Positions 28,062-37,764 of a stretch of 64,000 nucleotides of DNA are shown one piece after another (within the stretch, counting starts at the first letter, position 1; each line of letters begins with the position of its first letter). Source of the stretch: DATBVX01 sp963695985 (GTDB lineage: Bacteria > Pseudomonadota > Gammaproteobacteria > Steroidobacterales > Steroidobacteraceae). The notes under the pieces were generated by a model. That model was not told the origin of the DNA, did not search any database, and saw only the letters and a list, made by a program, of their open reading frames with translations. The position numbers and the translations under genes are program-made. Location: contig CAVOIC010000012.1 of the NCBI GenBank assembly GCA_963695985.1, positions 248,001 to 312,000 of the forward strand. The letters are read 5' to 3'.

Positions 28062-29962
28062 GCCGCGCGGCTGCGCTTCTTGAGATGGATCAGCAGCAGT
28101 GATATCGCCGCCGGCGTGACACCCGGAACGCGTGCGGCCTGGCCCAGGCTGGCGGGGCGCACTTCGCCGAGACGCTGGCGCACCTCGTTGGACAGTCCCT
28201 TGACCGTCGCGTAGTCGAGGTCCGCAGGCAGCACGGTCTCTTCGTTGCGCTGCTGCCGCTCGACTTCCTGCTGCTGGCGCTCGATGTAGCCGCTGTACTT
28301 GGCCTGCACATCGATCTGCAGCAGCACCTGTTCCGACAGCCGATCATCGTCCAGCCAGTCCTGCGGCATGACGCCGACACCCGCAAGTGCTGTGAGTGCC
28401 CCCAGTGCCACGTCCGGTCGACGCAGCAACTCGAATGCCGACTGCGCGCGCGTCAGCGGACCGCCGAACAGGGCAGTCGCCTGCGCATCGGACAAGTTCG
28501 CCGGCCCGATCTCGCTGCCCTCCAGGCGCGAGCGTTCGCGCGCCACCAGCTCACGCTTGCGCTCGAGCAGCCCCCAACGCTCCTCGTCCACCAACCCGAG
28601 CTCCCGCCCCTTGGGCGTGAGGCGCAGGTCGGCGTTATCCTCGCGCAGCAGCAGTCGATACTCGGCGCGACTGGTGAACATGCGGTACGGCTCCGGCGCG
28701 CCGCGCGTGACCAGATCATCGATCAACACCCCGATATAGGCTTCCCCGCGCTGCGGCCACCACGGCTCGCGTTCGCGCGCGCGCAGAGCAGCGTTGATCC
28801 CGGCCAGAATTCCCTGCGCAGCCGCTTCCTCGTATCCGGTCGTACCATTGATCTGGCCGGCGAAAAACAGGCTCTCGATGAACTTGGTCTCAAGGCTCAG
28901 CTTCAGGTCGCGCGGATCGAAGAAGTCATATTCGATCGCATAGCCGGGACGCGTGAGGTGCGCATTCTCGAACCCACGGATGCTGCGCACGAACTCCAAC
29001 TGAACATCGAAGGGCAGGCTCGTCGAAATCCCGTTGGGATACACCTCGCGTGTCGTCAGGCCTTCAGGCTCTACAAATATCTGGTGCGACGTACGGCTCG
29101 CGAAACGAAACACCTTATCTTCGACCGAGGGGCAGTAGCGCGGTCCGACGCCTTCGATGCGGCCCGTGAACATCGGCGAGCGATCGCTCGCACGGCGGAT
29201 GATCTCGTGCGTGCGCTCGTTGGTCGCCGTGATGTGGCAGGGCACCTGGCGCGGATGCTCGCTGCGGCGACCGAGAAAGGAGAACACCGGCTGCGGCTCG
29301 TCACTGTGCTGCTCGGCCATGACGCTGAAATCGACACTGCGTCCATCGATGCGCGGCGGAGTGCCGGTCTTGAGCCGCCCGACCCGCAGCGGCAATTCAC
29401 GCAGCCGCGCCGCCAGCCGCAGCGACGGCGGGTCGCCCGCGCGTCCGGCGGAGTAGTTCTCCAGTCCGATGTGAACGCGGCCGGACAGAAACGTACCGAC
29501 GGTGAGCACGACGGTACGCGCCTCGAACTCGATGCCCGACTGGGTGACGACACCGCAGACACGCTCGCCGGCAAGCTTGAGATCTGCGACCTCCTGCTGG
29601 AACAGCGTGAGATGCGGCTGCGACTCGAGCATCGAGCGGATGGCCTGGCGATAGAGCGCGCGATCGGCCTGAGCACGCGTCGCCCGCACGGCCGGTCCCT
29701 TGCTGAGATTGAGCGTTCGGAACTGGATGCCGGCCCGATCCGTGGCGCGCGCCATGGCGCCGCCCAGCGCGTCGATCTCGCGCACCAGGTGGCCCTTGCC
29801 GATGCCGCCAACGGCCGGATTGCAGCTCATCGCGCCCAGGGTTTCGATGCTCTGCGTGAGCAGCAGCGTCTTCGCGCCCATGCGCGCAGCCGCGAGCGCG
29901 GCTTCGGTGCCGGCGTGACCGCCGCCGACCACGATGACCTCGAAACTGCTGGGAAAGCGCAT
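28058..29962 (-). CDS. mnmG: tRNA uridine-5-carboxymethylaminomethyl modification enzyme MnmG
   Basis: A 634-residue FAD enzyme that, with MnmE, installs the 5-carboxymethylaminomethyl group at the wobble uridine of several tRNAs. The start MRFPSSFEVIVVGGGHAGTE gives the FAD-binding GxGxxG motif. CNPAVGGIGKGHLVREIDAL and later GQINGTTGYEEAAAQG are MnmG signatures. The C-terminal helical domain (DYATVKGLSNEVRQRL) binds MnmE. The length is normal. The usual neighbour rsmG is absent and an OppA-type gene follows instead. Confidence 0.97.
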   Translation of the reverse strand: MRFPSSFEVIVVGGGHAGTEAALAAARMGAKTLLLTQSIETLGAMSCNPAVGGIGKGHLVREIDALGGAMARATDRAGIQFRTLNLSKGPAVRATRAQADRALYRQAIRSMLESQPHLTLFQQEVADLKLAGERVCGVVTQSGIEFEARTVVLTVGTFLSGRVHIGLENYSAGRAGDPPSLRLAARLRELPLRVGRLKTGTPPRIDGRSVDFSVMAEQHSDEPQPVFSFLGRRSEHPRQVPCHITATNERTHEIIRRASDRSPMFTGRIEGVGPRYCPSVEDKVFRFASRTSHQIFVEPEGLTTREVYPNGISTSLPFDVQLEFVRSIRGFENAHLTRPGYAIEYDFFDPRDLKLSLETKFIESLFFAGQINGTTGYEEAAAQGILAGINAALRAREREPWWPQRGEAYIGVLIDDLVTRGAPEPYRMFTSRAEYRLLLREDNADLRLTPKGRELGLVDEERWGLLERKRELVARERSRLEGSEIGPANLSDAQATALFGGPLTRAQSAFELLRRPDVALGALTALAGVGVMPQDWLDDDRLSEQVLLQIDVQAKYSGYIERQQQEVERQQRNEETVLPADLDYATVKGLSNEVRQRLGEVRPASLGQAARVPGVTPAAISLLLIHLKKRSRAA

Positions 29963-30069
29963 GCCTAAAGGACCAATTCCGTCAGGGACTTGGAAAGGGC
30001 GCATAGTGTAAGCAGGCGGGCGTCTCGTTGCCAGAATCCGCTCTCGTGTAAGGTGCGCCCTGAAATGCA

Positions 30070-31572
30070 GTGCGTGTGTCCGCGACCCGGGAGCTCGAGT
30101 TGAGCCTGCGCCTCTGCGCACTGGTCTGCGGCGCGTGCATCGCTGCAACTTCTCTGGCAGCGCCCCCGTCGGTGCCTGCGCTCGCACTTCACGAGTGCCG
30201 GCTGCAACATCCTGATCACCTGCAATCGAGCGAGGCTCGCTGCGGCGTCTTCGCGGTGCCTGAAGATCGCGATAGCCCCGCTTCTCGCAGGATCGAACTC
30301 AAGGTGGCGGTGATCGCGTCGCTCGATCGGCGCGGTGCCGCCGATCCGCTATTCATCCTGGCCGGCGGCCCCGGCCAGGCTGCGACCGATTTTTATGCCC
30401 TGGTCGCGCCCGCATTCGCCCGTGTGCAACGCGAACGGGACATCGTGCTCGTGGATCAACGCGGTACCGGCGGGTCGAATGCGCTCAACTGCCCGTTCCC
30501 GGACGAGGATGAGGCTGTGGAGCTCACGCCGGCACAACTGCGCGCGCATGCGCGTGCGTGCCTGGCCGCGTTGCATGCCGATCCGAGGTACTACACCACC
30601 AGCGTCGCAGTGCAGGACCTTGATGCGGTGCGCGCGGCATTGGGCTACGAGCAGATCAACCTGTACGGCGTGTCGTACGGGTCGCGGGTCGCGCAGCACT
30701 ACCTGCGCCGCTTTCCAGATCACACCCGCGCAGTGATCCTCGATGGCGTCGTGCCTGCCGACGCGGTCCTGGTCGCTGACGGATCGCTGCAGGCACAACG
30801 CGCCCTGGACCTGATCTTCGCCCGCTGCGCCGCCGATGCGACCTGCCACGCCGCGTTCGCGGCTCCGCGAGCCCAGTTCGAGGCGCTGCGCTCGCGGCTC
30901 AGCGCGGCTCCGGCACGCGTCTCCCTCCCCGATCCGGATACCGGCATCGTGACTGCGCTCGATCTGCGGCTGGCTCATCTGCAGATCGCCATGCGCCTGC
31001 TGAGCTACGCGCCCTCGCGCGCTGCACTCCTGCCGCTGATCCTCGACCAGGCCGTCGCGCACAATAATCTGGTGCCGCTGGCAGCCCAGGCCGTGATCAT
31101 GGCCAACCGCTACGTCGACGTGCTGAGTTATGGCATGCACAACGCCGTGGTGTGCACCGAAGACGTACCGTTCATCAACCCGGGCAAGATCGATCGCACG
31201 GCACTCGCGAAGGCATACCTCGGTACGGCGCAGCTTGATGGCCTGGTCGAGGTGTGTCGTGAGTGGCCACGCGGTCTCATCGATGCGGACTTTCACGCGC
31301 CGCTGGTATCCGACCGACCGGTGCTCCTGCTCTCGGGATCGGCGGACCCGGTGACGCCGCCCGAGTATGCACAGCGTGCAGCGCGAGGGCTGAGTAAGGC
31401 GCTGCAGATCGTTCTCGAAGGCCAGGGACACGGACAGCTCGCGACCGGTTGCGTGCCGCGGCTGATGGCGCGATTCCTCGAGCTCGGGACCTCTGACCGC
31501 CTCGAGACCTCCTGCACCAGCAGCATCGCGCCGGAGCCGTTTTTCACCTCCTTCGCCGGACCCCCGCCATGA
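30070..31572 (+). CDS. secreted alpha/beta hydrolase, TAP-like peptidase
   Basis: A 500-residue exported hydrolase with an N-terminal signal (LRLCALVCGACIAATSLAAP). The oxyanion region is LAGGPGQAATD, the nucleophile elbow is GVSYGS (Ser), and the catalytic Asp and His are likely in SGSADPVTPPEYA and EGQGHGQ. DQRGTGGSNALNCP is also typical of tripeptidyl aminopeptidase/SCO7095-like families. It is divergent from mnmG across about 107 bases. Its stop overlaps the ABC ATPase start in ATGA, so it likely belongs to that operon. Confidence 0.88.
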   Translation: MRVSATRELELSLRLCALVCGACIAATSLAAPPSVPALALHECRLQHPDHLQSSEARCGVFAVPEDRDSPASRRIELKVAVIASLDRRGAADPLFILAGGPGQAATDFYALVAPAFARVQRERDIVLVDQRGTGGSNALNCPFPDEDEAVELTPAQLRAHARACLAALHADPRYYTTSVAVQDLDAVRAALGYEQINLYGVSYGSRVAQHYLRRFPDHTRAVILDGVVPADAVLVADGSLQAQRALDLIFARCAADATCHAAFAAPRAQFEALRSRLSAAPARVSLPDPDTGIVTALDLRLAHLQIAMRLLSYAPSRAALLPLILDQAVAHNNLVPLAAQAVIMANRYVDVLSYGMHNAVVCTEDVPFINPGKIDRTALAKAYLGTAQLDGLVEVCREWPRGLIDADFHAPLVSDRPVLLLSGSADPVTPPEYAQRAARGLSKALQIVLEGQGHGQLATGCVPRLMARFLELGTSDRLETSCTSSIAPEPFFTSFAGPPP

Positions 31573-32300
31573 TCGAGGTGCAGGGCCTGCGCAAGTACTT
31601 CGGGGCGGTCCAGGCGGTTCGCGAGGTGTCGTTTGCGGCACTCGACGGCCATATCACCGGCTTGCTCGGGCCCAACGGCGCCGGCAAGTCGACGACGCTA
31701 CGGATGCTCAGCACGCTGCTCCAGCCCGATAGCGGCGCGGGACGCGTCGATGCCCTCGACCTGCGCCGCGATCCACTCGGCGTTCGACGGCTCATCGGAG
31801 TTCTGCCGCACGCGAGCGGCGTGTATCCCAACCTCACCGGCCGCGAAAACATTTACTATTTCGGCCGGTTGCAGGGGCTCGACTCCGCAACTATCGCGCG
31901 GCGTACCGGCGAGCTGATCGACCTGCTGGAGATGAGCGACTTCGTCGATCGGCGCGCCAAGGGATATTCGCAGGGCCAGCGGCTCAAAGTCGCTATCGCG
32001 CGTGCGCTGGTGCATTCCCCACGCAACGTGGTGCTCGATGAGCCCACGAACGGGCTCGACGTGATGGCGACGCGCGCGCTGCGCAGCCTCCTGCGACGCC
32101 TGCGCGATGAGGGTCACTGCGTGCTGTTCTCGAGCCACGTGATGCAGGAAGTCGCGACGCTGTGCGATGAGGTCGTCATCATCGCTCGCGGCGTCGTAGT
32201 CGCCCGCGGCAGTCCCGACCAGATCCGCGGGCGCAGCGGTGCCGACAACCTGGAAGACGCATTCGTCGCCGCGATCGGCAGCGCCGAGGGCCTGCAGTAG
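31569..32300 (+). CDS. ABC transporter ATP-binding protein (NatA-like)
   Basis: A 243-residue ATPase with Walker A GPNGAGKSTT, the signature YSQGQRLKVAIARAL in place of LSGGQ, Walker B VVLDEPTNGLD and the switch His in SSHVM. The CcmA/NatA-like pattern fits export rather than uptake. Its stop TAG shares the G of the GTG start of the permease gene. Confidence 0.93.
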   Translation: MIEVQGLRKYFGAVQAVREVSFAALDGHITGLLGPNGAGKSTTLRMLSTLLQPDSGAGRVDALDLRRDPLGVRRLIGVLPHASGVYPNLTGRENIYYFGRLQGLDSATIARRTGELIDLLEMSDFVDRRAKGYSQGQRLKVAIARALVHSPRNVVLDEPTNGLDVMATRALRSLLRRLRDEGHCVLFSSHVMQEVATLCDEVVIIARGVVVARGSPDQIRGRSGADNLEDAFVAAIGSAEGLQ

Positions 32301-33478
32301 TGCGCGTCCTGCTGGTCGTCTGGCTGAAGGAAATGCGGGAAAACCTGCGCGACCGGCGTACGCTGCTGTCCGCGCTGCTGTTCGGCCCGCTGTTCGGCCC
32401 GCTTCTGTTCGCCGTAATGATCGGACTGCTGCTCGAAAAGACGGCGAATGAGTTCGAGGAGAAGGTCGTCCTCGCTGTCGATGGCAGCAGCCGCGCGCCC
32501 AACCTGATGCAGTTTCTGGAGCAGAACGAGATCGCCGTCGAGCGCGTACGTTTCGATCTCGAGGGTGCACGCGCAGCCGTGCGCGACGGTCGACACGACC
32601 TGGTATTGCTGATCCCGCCCGAATATCCGCAGCGCCTGCGCGCAGGTCTGCCGGCGCCGGTGCAGCTCGTATCGGACAGTGCCGACAATCGCACCGGGAA
32701 GTACGTGGCCCATGTACGCGCGCTGCTCGGCGCCTACGGCTCGCAGCTCGCCGCCTCGCGCCTGCTGGCCCGGGGCGTGAACACCGACGTCATCAGGCCG
32801 ATTGCGATCGACGAGATCGACGTCTCGACGCCGGCCGGGCGGGCGTTGCTCGTGCTGGGGATGATGACGTATTTCATCCTGTTCGCGATGCTGATGGGTG
32901 GGCTGTATCTGGCGATCGACGCCACGGCGGGCGAACGCGAGCGCGGCTCACTCGAGCCGCTCCTCACTGTGCCCGTGGAGCGCTCCCTGCTCATCTATGG
33001 AAAGATTCTCGCCACCTGCTGCTTCATGCTGCTGTCGCTCGCGATCACGCTGGCCGCGTTCACCGTCGGCCTCAAGCTCGTACCACTCGAGGTGCTCGGA
33101 ATGAGCGCCAATTTCGGTCCCGGCGTCGCGTTGCGCGTGTTCCTGGTGGCGATGCCGTTCGTGCTCCTGGGCGCTTCGCTGATGACGGTGGTCGCTTCCT
33201 TCACGCGGACCTACAAGGAGGCGCAAAGCTATCTGACGCTGGTGCTCCTGATCCCGACGCTGCCGATCGTGTTCGCCGGTCTGTACTCGCTGCGGCCGAG
33301 CAACTGGCTGATGGCCGTCCCCAGCCTCAGCCAGCATCTGTTGATGACCGGACTGATACGCGATGAGCCGTTGCCGCCGCTTTACGTCGCGATATCCGTG
33401 GTGACGACATCCGCAGCCGGCCTGGCGCTCGCATGGCTCGCCGGCCGCCTGTATCGACGCGAAGCAATTCTCGGCTAG
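32300..33478 (+). CDS. ABC transporter permease (NatB / ABC-2 type)
   Basis: A 392-residue membrane protein with an N-terminal helix, a long extracytoplasmic region to about residue 180 and about five C-terminal helices. KEMRENLRDRRTLLSALLFG at the start and LLTVPVERSLLIYGKILAT in the cytoplasmic loop match NatB, the Na+ extrusion permease family. The substrate is not certain. It works with the ATPase just upstream. Confidence 0.9.
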   Translation: MRVLLVVWLKEMRENLRDRRTLLSALLFGPLFGPLLFAVMIGLLLEKTANEFEEKVVLAVDGSSRAPNLMQFLEQNEIAVERVRFDLEGARAAVRDGRHDLVLLIPPEYPQRLRAGLPAPVQLVSDSADNRTGKYVAHVRALLGAYGSQLAASRLLARGVNTDVIRPIAIDEIDVSTPAGRALLVLGMMTYFILFAMLMGGLYLAIDATAGERERGSLEPLLTVPVERSLLIYGKILATCCFMLLSLAITLAAFTVGLKLVPLEVLGMSANFGPGVALRVFLVAMPFVLLGASLMTVVASFTRTYKEAQSYLTLVLLIPTLPIVFAGLYSLRPSNWLMAVPSLSQHLLMTGLIRDEPLPPLYVAISVVTTSAAGLALAWLAGRLYRREAILG

Positions 33479-33921
33479 GCGTCCACGTGACGCTCAGAAG
33501 CGCGCTGCGCTGACCCTGCGGCGCCGGCGCGCGCCATGAGCCGGTAGAAGTGCCGCAGATTCGCGGCTTCGAACTCACGGGCTTCGATCTCGAAGCGATT
33601 GTTGAAGTAGCCCCGCCGCAGCCACTCGATGACGTAGCGCAGTCGCGTCAGCCGGCCGGGTCGCCATTGGCTCAGCACGTGGAAATACTCGTGCAGCACG
33701 ACCGCAGGATCGCCCGCGAAATCCTCGATCGTCTGCCGCAGATAGATCCGATTCGGCCGGGTGGTCGCAATGGTCCGCGGATGCCAGCGGACGCGCCAGG
33801 AACGCTCGACGAGCTCCACTCGTGCCGCGGCTTCGCCGAATAGCGCGAGCAGCGCGCTGCGCACGGACGTTGGCAGGCGATTGAAGCCACGGCCGAGGTG
33901 CGCCGGATTCAATTGACTCAT
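33475..33921 (-). CDS. small HExxH-containing protein, putative metallopeptidase-like
   Basis: A 148-residue protein without a clear signal peptide. The central AVVLHEYFHVLSQW contains HEYFH, which fits the HExxH zinc-binding pattern. It is followed by a basic stretch and FNNRFEIEAREFEAANLRH, where Glu and His could supply further ligands. Similar short proteins occur near cell-wall genes, but I do not recognise a named family. It overlaps the ABC permease stop by 4 bases on the opposite strand. Confidence 0.7.
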   Translation of the reverse strand: MSQLNPAHLGRGFNRLPTSVRSALLALFGEAAARVELVERSWRVRWHPRTIATTRPNRIYLRQTIEDFAGDPAVVLHEYFHVLSQWRPGRLTRLRYVIEWLRRGYFNNRFEIEAREFEAANLRHFYRLMARAGAAGSAQRASERHVDA

Positions 33922-33979
33922 GGGATGAGGCAGAGCACTGACTGCTCGTGGTCCTTCGGCCGCGTCGATCCAACGCCAA

Positions 33980-35330
33980 TCACTTGCCGATGCAGAAGCT
34001 CGAGAATATCCGTCCCAGCAGATCCTCGCTGGTGAATTCGCCGGTGATCTCGCCGAGTGCTGCCTGGGCGCCGCGCAATTCCTCGGCCAGCAGTTCGCCG
34101 GCGCGTCGACCTCTCAGTTGCTCGGCACCCAGCTCGACGTGGCGTCGGGCTCGCGCAAGCGCATCGAGATGCCGCCGGCGTGCTGAAATGCTGCCGGATT
34201 CCGCTGGCGCGAACCCCATGCTCAGCTTCAGGTGCTCACGCAGCAGGCTGAGTCCGGCGCCGGTGCGCGCCGACAGCCACAGCCTCGGCGGTAGGCTCTC
34301 GGAGTCGAGCGCGGGCGCGCGATTCACGAGATCCGCCTTGTTCATGACCACAGTCAGCGGGACTTCCGCTGGGAGCCGCGCCCGCTCGCGCGCAAGGCTG
34401 CGAGCATCCGGATCGGCGGCACCGTCAACGATGAATAGAATCCGGTCCGCACGCGTCATCTCGGCGCGCGCGCGCCGCACGCCTTCCGCTTCGACGATAT
34501 CGCCGGCTTCACGCAGGCCCGCAGTATCGACCAGGTGCAGCGGCATGCCGTCGATGGCGACGCGTTCCCGCAGTATGTCGCGCGTGGTGCCGGGAATCTC
34601 GGTAACGATCGCCGCCTCGTAGCCGGTGAGGCGATTCATCAGGCTGGACTTGCCGGCGTTCGGGGCTCCGGCGATCACAACCGTCATTCCGTCGCGCAGC
34701 AGCCGGCCCTGCTGCGCCACGCGTGCGACAGAATCGAAGTGTCTGAGGAGCGAGTCGAGCCGCTGGCCAATCTCCTCGTCAGCGAGGAAATCGATTTCCT
34801 CTTCCGGAAAATCGATCGCCGCTTCGACTCGCACGCGCAGTTCGATCACCGCCTCGGTAAGACCCTGGACCATCGCAGAGAACTCTCCCTGCAGCGAGCG
34901 CAACGCGGCGCGCGCCGCCTCACGTGAGCCGCTGTCGATCAGGTCGGCGATGGCCTCGGCCTGCGCCAGATCGAGCTTGTCGTTGAGGAAGGCGCGCTGC
35001 GTGAATTCACCCGGTTGCGCCAGTCGTGCTCCTAGCTCGACTGCTCGCTGCACCAGCAGGTCCGTAACGACCGGGCCGCCGTGTCCGTGCAACTCCAGCA
35101 CGTGCTCCCCCGTGTACGAGTTGGGTGCCTGGAAATAAAGCGCCAGGCCCGAGTCGATATCCCCATCGGCACCGTGAAAGACCGCGGCACGTGGCAAAGC
35201 GCGCCGGGGGCAGCCGGCCGATAATCAACCGGGCGAGCTCCGGGACTTTCGTTCCCGACAAACGCACGATGCCGATGCCGCTACGTCCGGGCGGCGTCGC
35301 TGCCGCGACGATGGTGTCCTGGGCTGACAT
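33980..35330 (-). CDS. mnmE: tRNA modification GTPase MnmE (one frameshift)
   Basis: The partner of MnmG in wobble uridine modification. The N-terminal part (MSAQDTIVAAATPPGRSGIG, ATG 35330) and the rest lie in different frames. One G too many in the run 35206-35210 explains the break. Removing it gives RLPRRALPRAAVFHGADG, which fits the family. Later landmarks are YTGEHVLELHGHGG, GEFTQRAFLNDKLDLAQAEA, the G1 loop GAPNAGKSS, EIPGTTRD, DTAGLRE and the C-terminal FCIGK. Cys-Ile-Gly-Lys is invariant in MnmE. The corrected length is about 449 residues, normal. mnmG is 4 kb away on the same strand. Confidence 0.94.
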
Positions 35331-35379
35331 ATCAGAGCGTTCAAATCGCGATCGTGCACTCTTAACACGCGCGCGCCCT

Positions 35380-36931
35380 TCATGCATCCAGCAGGTGAGC
35401 GGCAAGCCGCAGGCTCAAGGCAGCCACGGTGGCCGTTGGTTGCAGCGCACCGCCGGTGGGAAAAACGCTGCTGCCCACGACGTACAGATTGGCCGTGCCA
35501 TGAACCTTGCAGTGACGATCCACTACGCCCTGGTTCGGATCCTCGCTCATGCGGCAGGTCCCCATATGGTGGGACCCGAACGCCAGCTCCTCGTGCACGA
35601 TATCGGTCGCGCCGGCTGCCTCCAGAAGCTCGGACACGATTTCGCGAGCCCGCGCCTGGGTCTTCCGGTCGGTGGCCCCAAAGGCGAGGTGAACACTGGG
35701 GACCGGATCGCCGAAAAGGTCCCGAACGCTCGCATCCAGCGTGATGCGGCTATCCGGATTCGGCTGCTGCTCGGTCTCGGCCGCAACAATGACCTCGTGG
35801 CCGAACTGCTCGTGATCGTACCGGGCAAGTTCCTTGCCCCAGACATCGATCGACTTCTTCTCGACGAGCGGGTCGCGGAGAAAGGAAAACTCCAGCTTGA
35901 TGCCGCCTCGCGACTCGCGCTCGGCGCCGTCATAGAAACCCAGGCTCTCCAAACGCTCAACGCCGGTTCGATAGGGATAGAAGCGCTGGTTGCTGATGCG
36001 CCCATTGCTAACGACGTAGATATGCTCGAAGAAGTTGCGACCGACCTGGTCGGAGTGATTGCCGACATTCGAGAGCAGCAGCAATCGCGCCGATTCGACG
36101 GCATGTGCGGCGATGACGTACCTGCGCGCGCGGATCTCAAGGTCCTGGCCGCCCAGTGTGGTCGCGTGTATCGCCCTGACTTCTCCCGACGGGCTGACGT
36201 CGATGCGCCGCGCGACAGTTTCGGTGAGCAGATCGCACGTGCCCGAATCGATCACTTCCTGGATGTGGAAGTCGGCGCTGTAGCGGGCTCCGCTGGGACA
36301 CAGCTCGCAGGATACGTACGCCATGCAGCGTGAGCGCCCACCGTAAGGGCGCGTATTGACTGCATGCGGGGTGAGGTAGAGCGGAATCGCCAGTTTCTCT
36401 GCAATCGGCAGCCAGAAGCGTTCGTTGAATCCGAGAGGAAAGCCCGGCAAGGGAAAATCCCGACTGCGCGGGGGCATCGATGGATGCTGTTCCCCCGAAA
36501 CGCCGATTTCCCACTCGGCCTGTGAGTAGTAAGGCTCGAGTTCGTCGTAGCTGATAGGCCAGTCGGTGCCGAGACCGTAGGTCGAGGCCGTTCTGAAATC
36601 CGACGGCATGAGCCGGTTGATGCGGCCGAGCCAATGGAGCGTGGAGCCGCCTACGCCCTTGAGCCGGTGTCGATTCAATGCATAGCGGCTGGCGAGAGGA
36701 TCCGTGCCGGTGTTCACGTAGCGATCGCGCTGCGGAATCTTCCCACGGCCAGCGTGGGCCGCCGACGGTGCGGAAGCGTTTGAGTTGATCGCGACGCTGG
36801 GCGAACTCGAAGCGTCGGCCCGCCTCAAGCACAACGACCGATTTCCCCTTGCGCGTTGCCTCGGCGGCCAGCAGTGCGCCGGCGATGCCCGACCCGACGA
36901 TGCAAAGGTCGTAGAGCCGCTGACCACTCAC
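35380..36931 (-). CDS. GMC-family FAD oxidoreductase (one frameshift)
   Basis: A FAD-dependent alcohol/sugar dehydrogenase. The first 70 residues (YDLCIVGSGIAGALLAAEAT, the FAD motif) end near 36740, and the rest is in another frame beginning about IPQRDRYVNTGTD. One extra base in about 36739-36744 explains the break and gives about 516 residues. Later landmarks are GVGGSTLHWLGRI, PSGARYSADFHIQ and the C-terminal active-site region (GSHHMGTCRM, LYVVGSSVFPTGGALQPT). It overlaps the Tat-exported small subunit gene by ATGA, like gluconate/sorbitol dehydrogenase pairs. Confidence 0.9.
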
Positions 36932-37530
36932 GGGTATGGACGACCCTCAGTCACGTATTCATCCCAGCGGCCTGGAATCCCGGGCCAGCGCTCATAGCCA
37001 CGCCTGCGCCAGGCGACGCCGCACGCCCGGTACAAGCGCGCCAGTCGCGGAATCGTGCTGGTCCGTAGACTGTGGTGAGTGCGTCGCTGATCCGAGAGGC
37101 GCGCTCGAACGCGCGCAGCGAGGCTGAACGGATCGACGTCCATCAGCTCATGCAACGTGGACTCACGCTGCCGGGCAGTCGCACTGATGAAGTCTGTGCT
37201 GCCGAACTGCCGTGCCAGCGCATCGACAAAATGCGCGAGCGCACGAAAATCGGCAGCAAGCTCCACATCGATTTCATTCACGTAGTCGAGTGTCTTGAGC
37301 AGCTCCGCCTGATCAACGCTGCTGATGTCATGACCGAAGAGCGCACCGAGAAGAGCGACAATCGTCTGGTTCGAGGAGCGACCGTCCCCAGCTTTCTCGT
37401 TCGCGCCTTCGATGGAGCCCGCACGCAGCTTGTGCAGCAACGGAGTATCGACAGCTGCGAACATGGCCGCAGCTACAGCTGAGAGAGCGAGAAGCGCGCG
37501 GCGCGTTAGTGTTCTTGGTCGGTCCGACAT
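36928..37530 (-). CDS. gluconate 2-dehydrogenase subunit 3-like protein
   Basis: A 200-residue protein with a Tat-type signal (RTLTRRALLALSAVAAAMFAA). The family body includes LFGHDISSVDQAELLKTLDY and LARLYRACGVAWRRRGYERW, close to the small subunit of membrane-bound gluconate dehydrogenase. It would fold in the cytoplasm, then carry the GMC subunit through the Tat channel. The start codon is 2 bases from a perfect 10-base inverted repeat. Confidence 0.87.
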   Translation of the reverse strand: MSDRPRTLTRRALLALSAVAAAMFAAVDTPLLHKLRAGSIEGANEKAGDGRSSNQTIVALLGALFGHDISSVDQAELLKTLDYVNEIDVELAADFRALAHFVDALARQFGSTDFISATARQRESTLHELMDVDPFSLAARVRARLSDQRRTHHSLRTSTIPRLARLYRACGVAWRRRGYERWPGIPGRWDEYVTEGRPYP

Positions 37531-37532
37531 GG

Positions 37533-37576
37533 GCGCTGTCCGTACACGCGAAGTCTATGGAGTCGTCGGACAGCGC
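37533..37576 (-). promoter_or_regulatory. hairpin in the leader of the gluconate dehydrogenase-like operon
   Basis: Arms GCGCTGTCCG and CGGACAGCGC are perfectly complementary over 10 bases around a 24-base loop. On the minus strand the 3' arm ends 2 bases before the ATG at 37530. No Shine-Dalgarno sequence is seen elsewhere upstream, so the stem would cover the ribosome landing site. It could be an operator or a translational switch. Confidence 0.5.
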
Positions 37577-37764
37577 ACTGAGCAGCGCAGCAGAGATTGC
37601 GCAAGTTTCGGAAAAGGCTCGGCGTCTTATGTCATGTCGGCGTTCCTGAACGATCCGGTAACCCGCCCGTAACAATTTAACTTTGACTTGGCCTAGCGTT
37701 GGGGCTCAGATTGCTGGCGTTCCGCAATTAGAAATCCGCAGAGGCGCGCACAGAACGCGCGGCT

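Noticed and set aside
28958..29968. Long plus-strand open frame opposite mnmG
   Set aside because: The opposite strand is a textbook MnmG. The frame here has an Arg/Ala-rich, low-complexity translation and no motif.
30349..31641. Long minus-strand open frame opposite the TAP-like peptidase
   Set aside because: Antisense shadow. The plus-strand protein has all catalytic residues.
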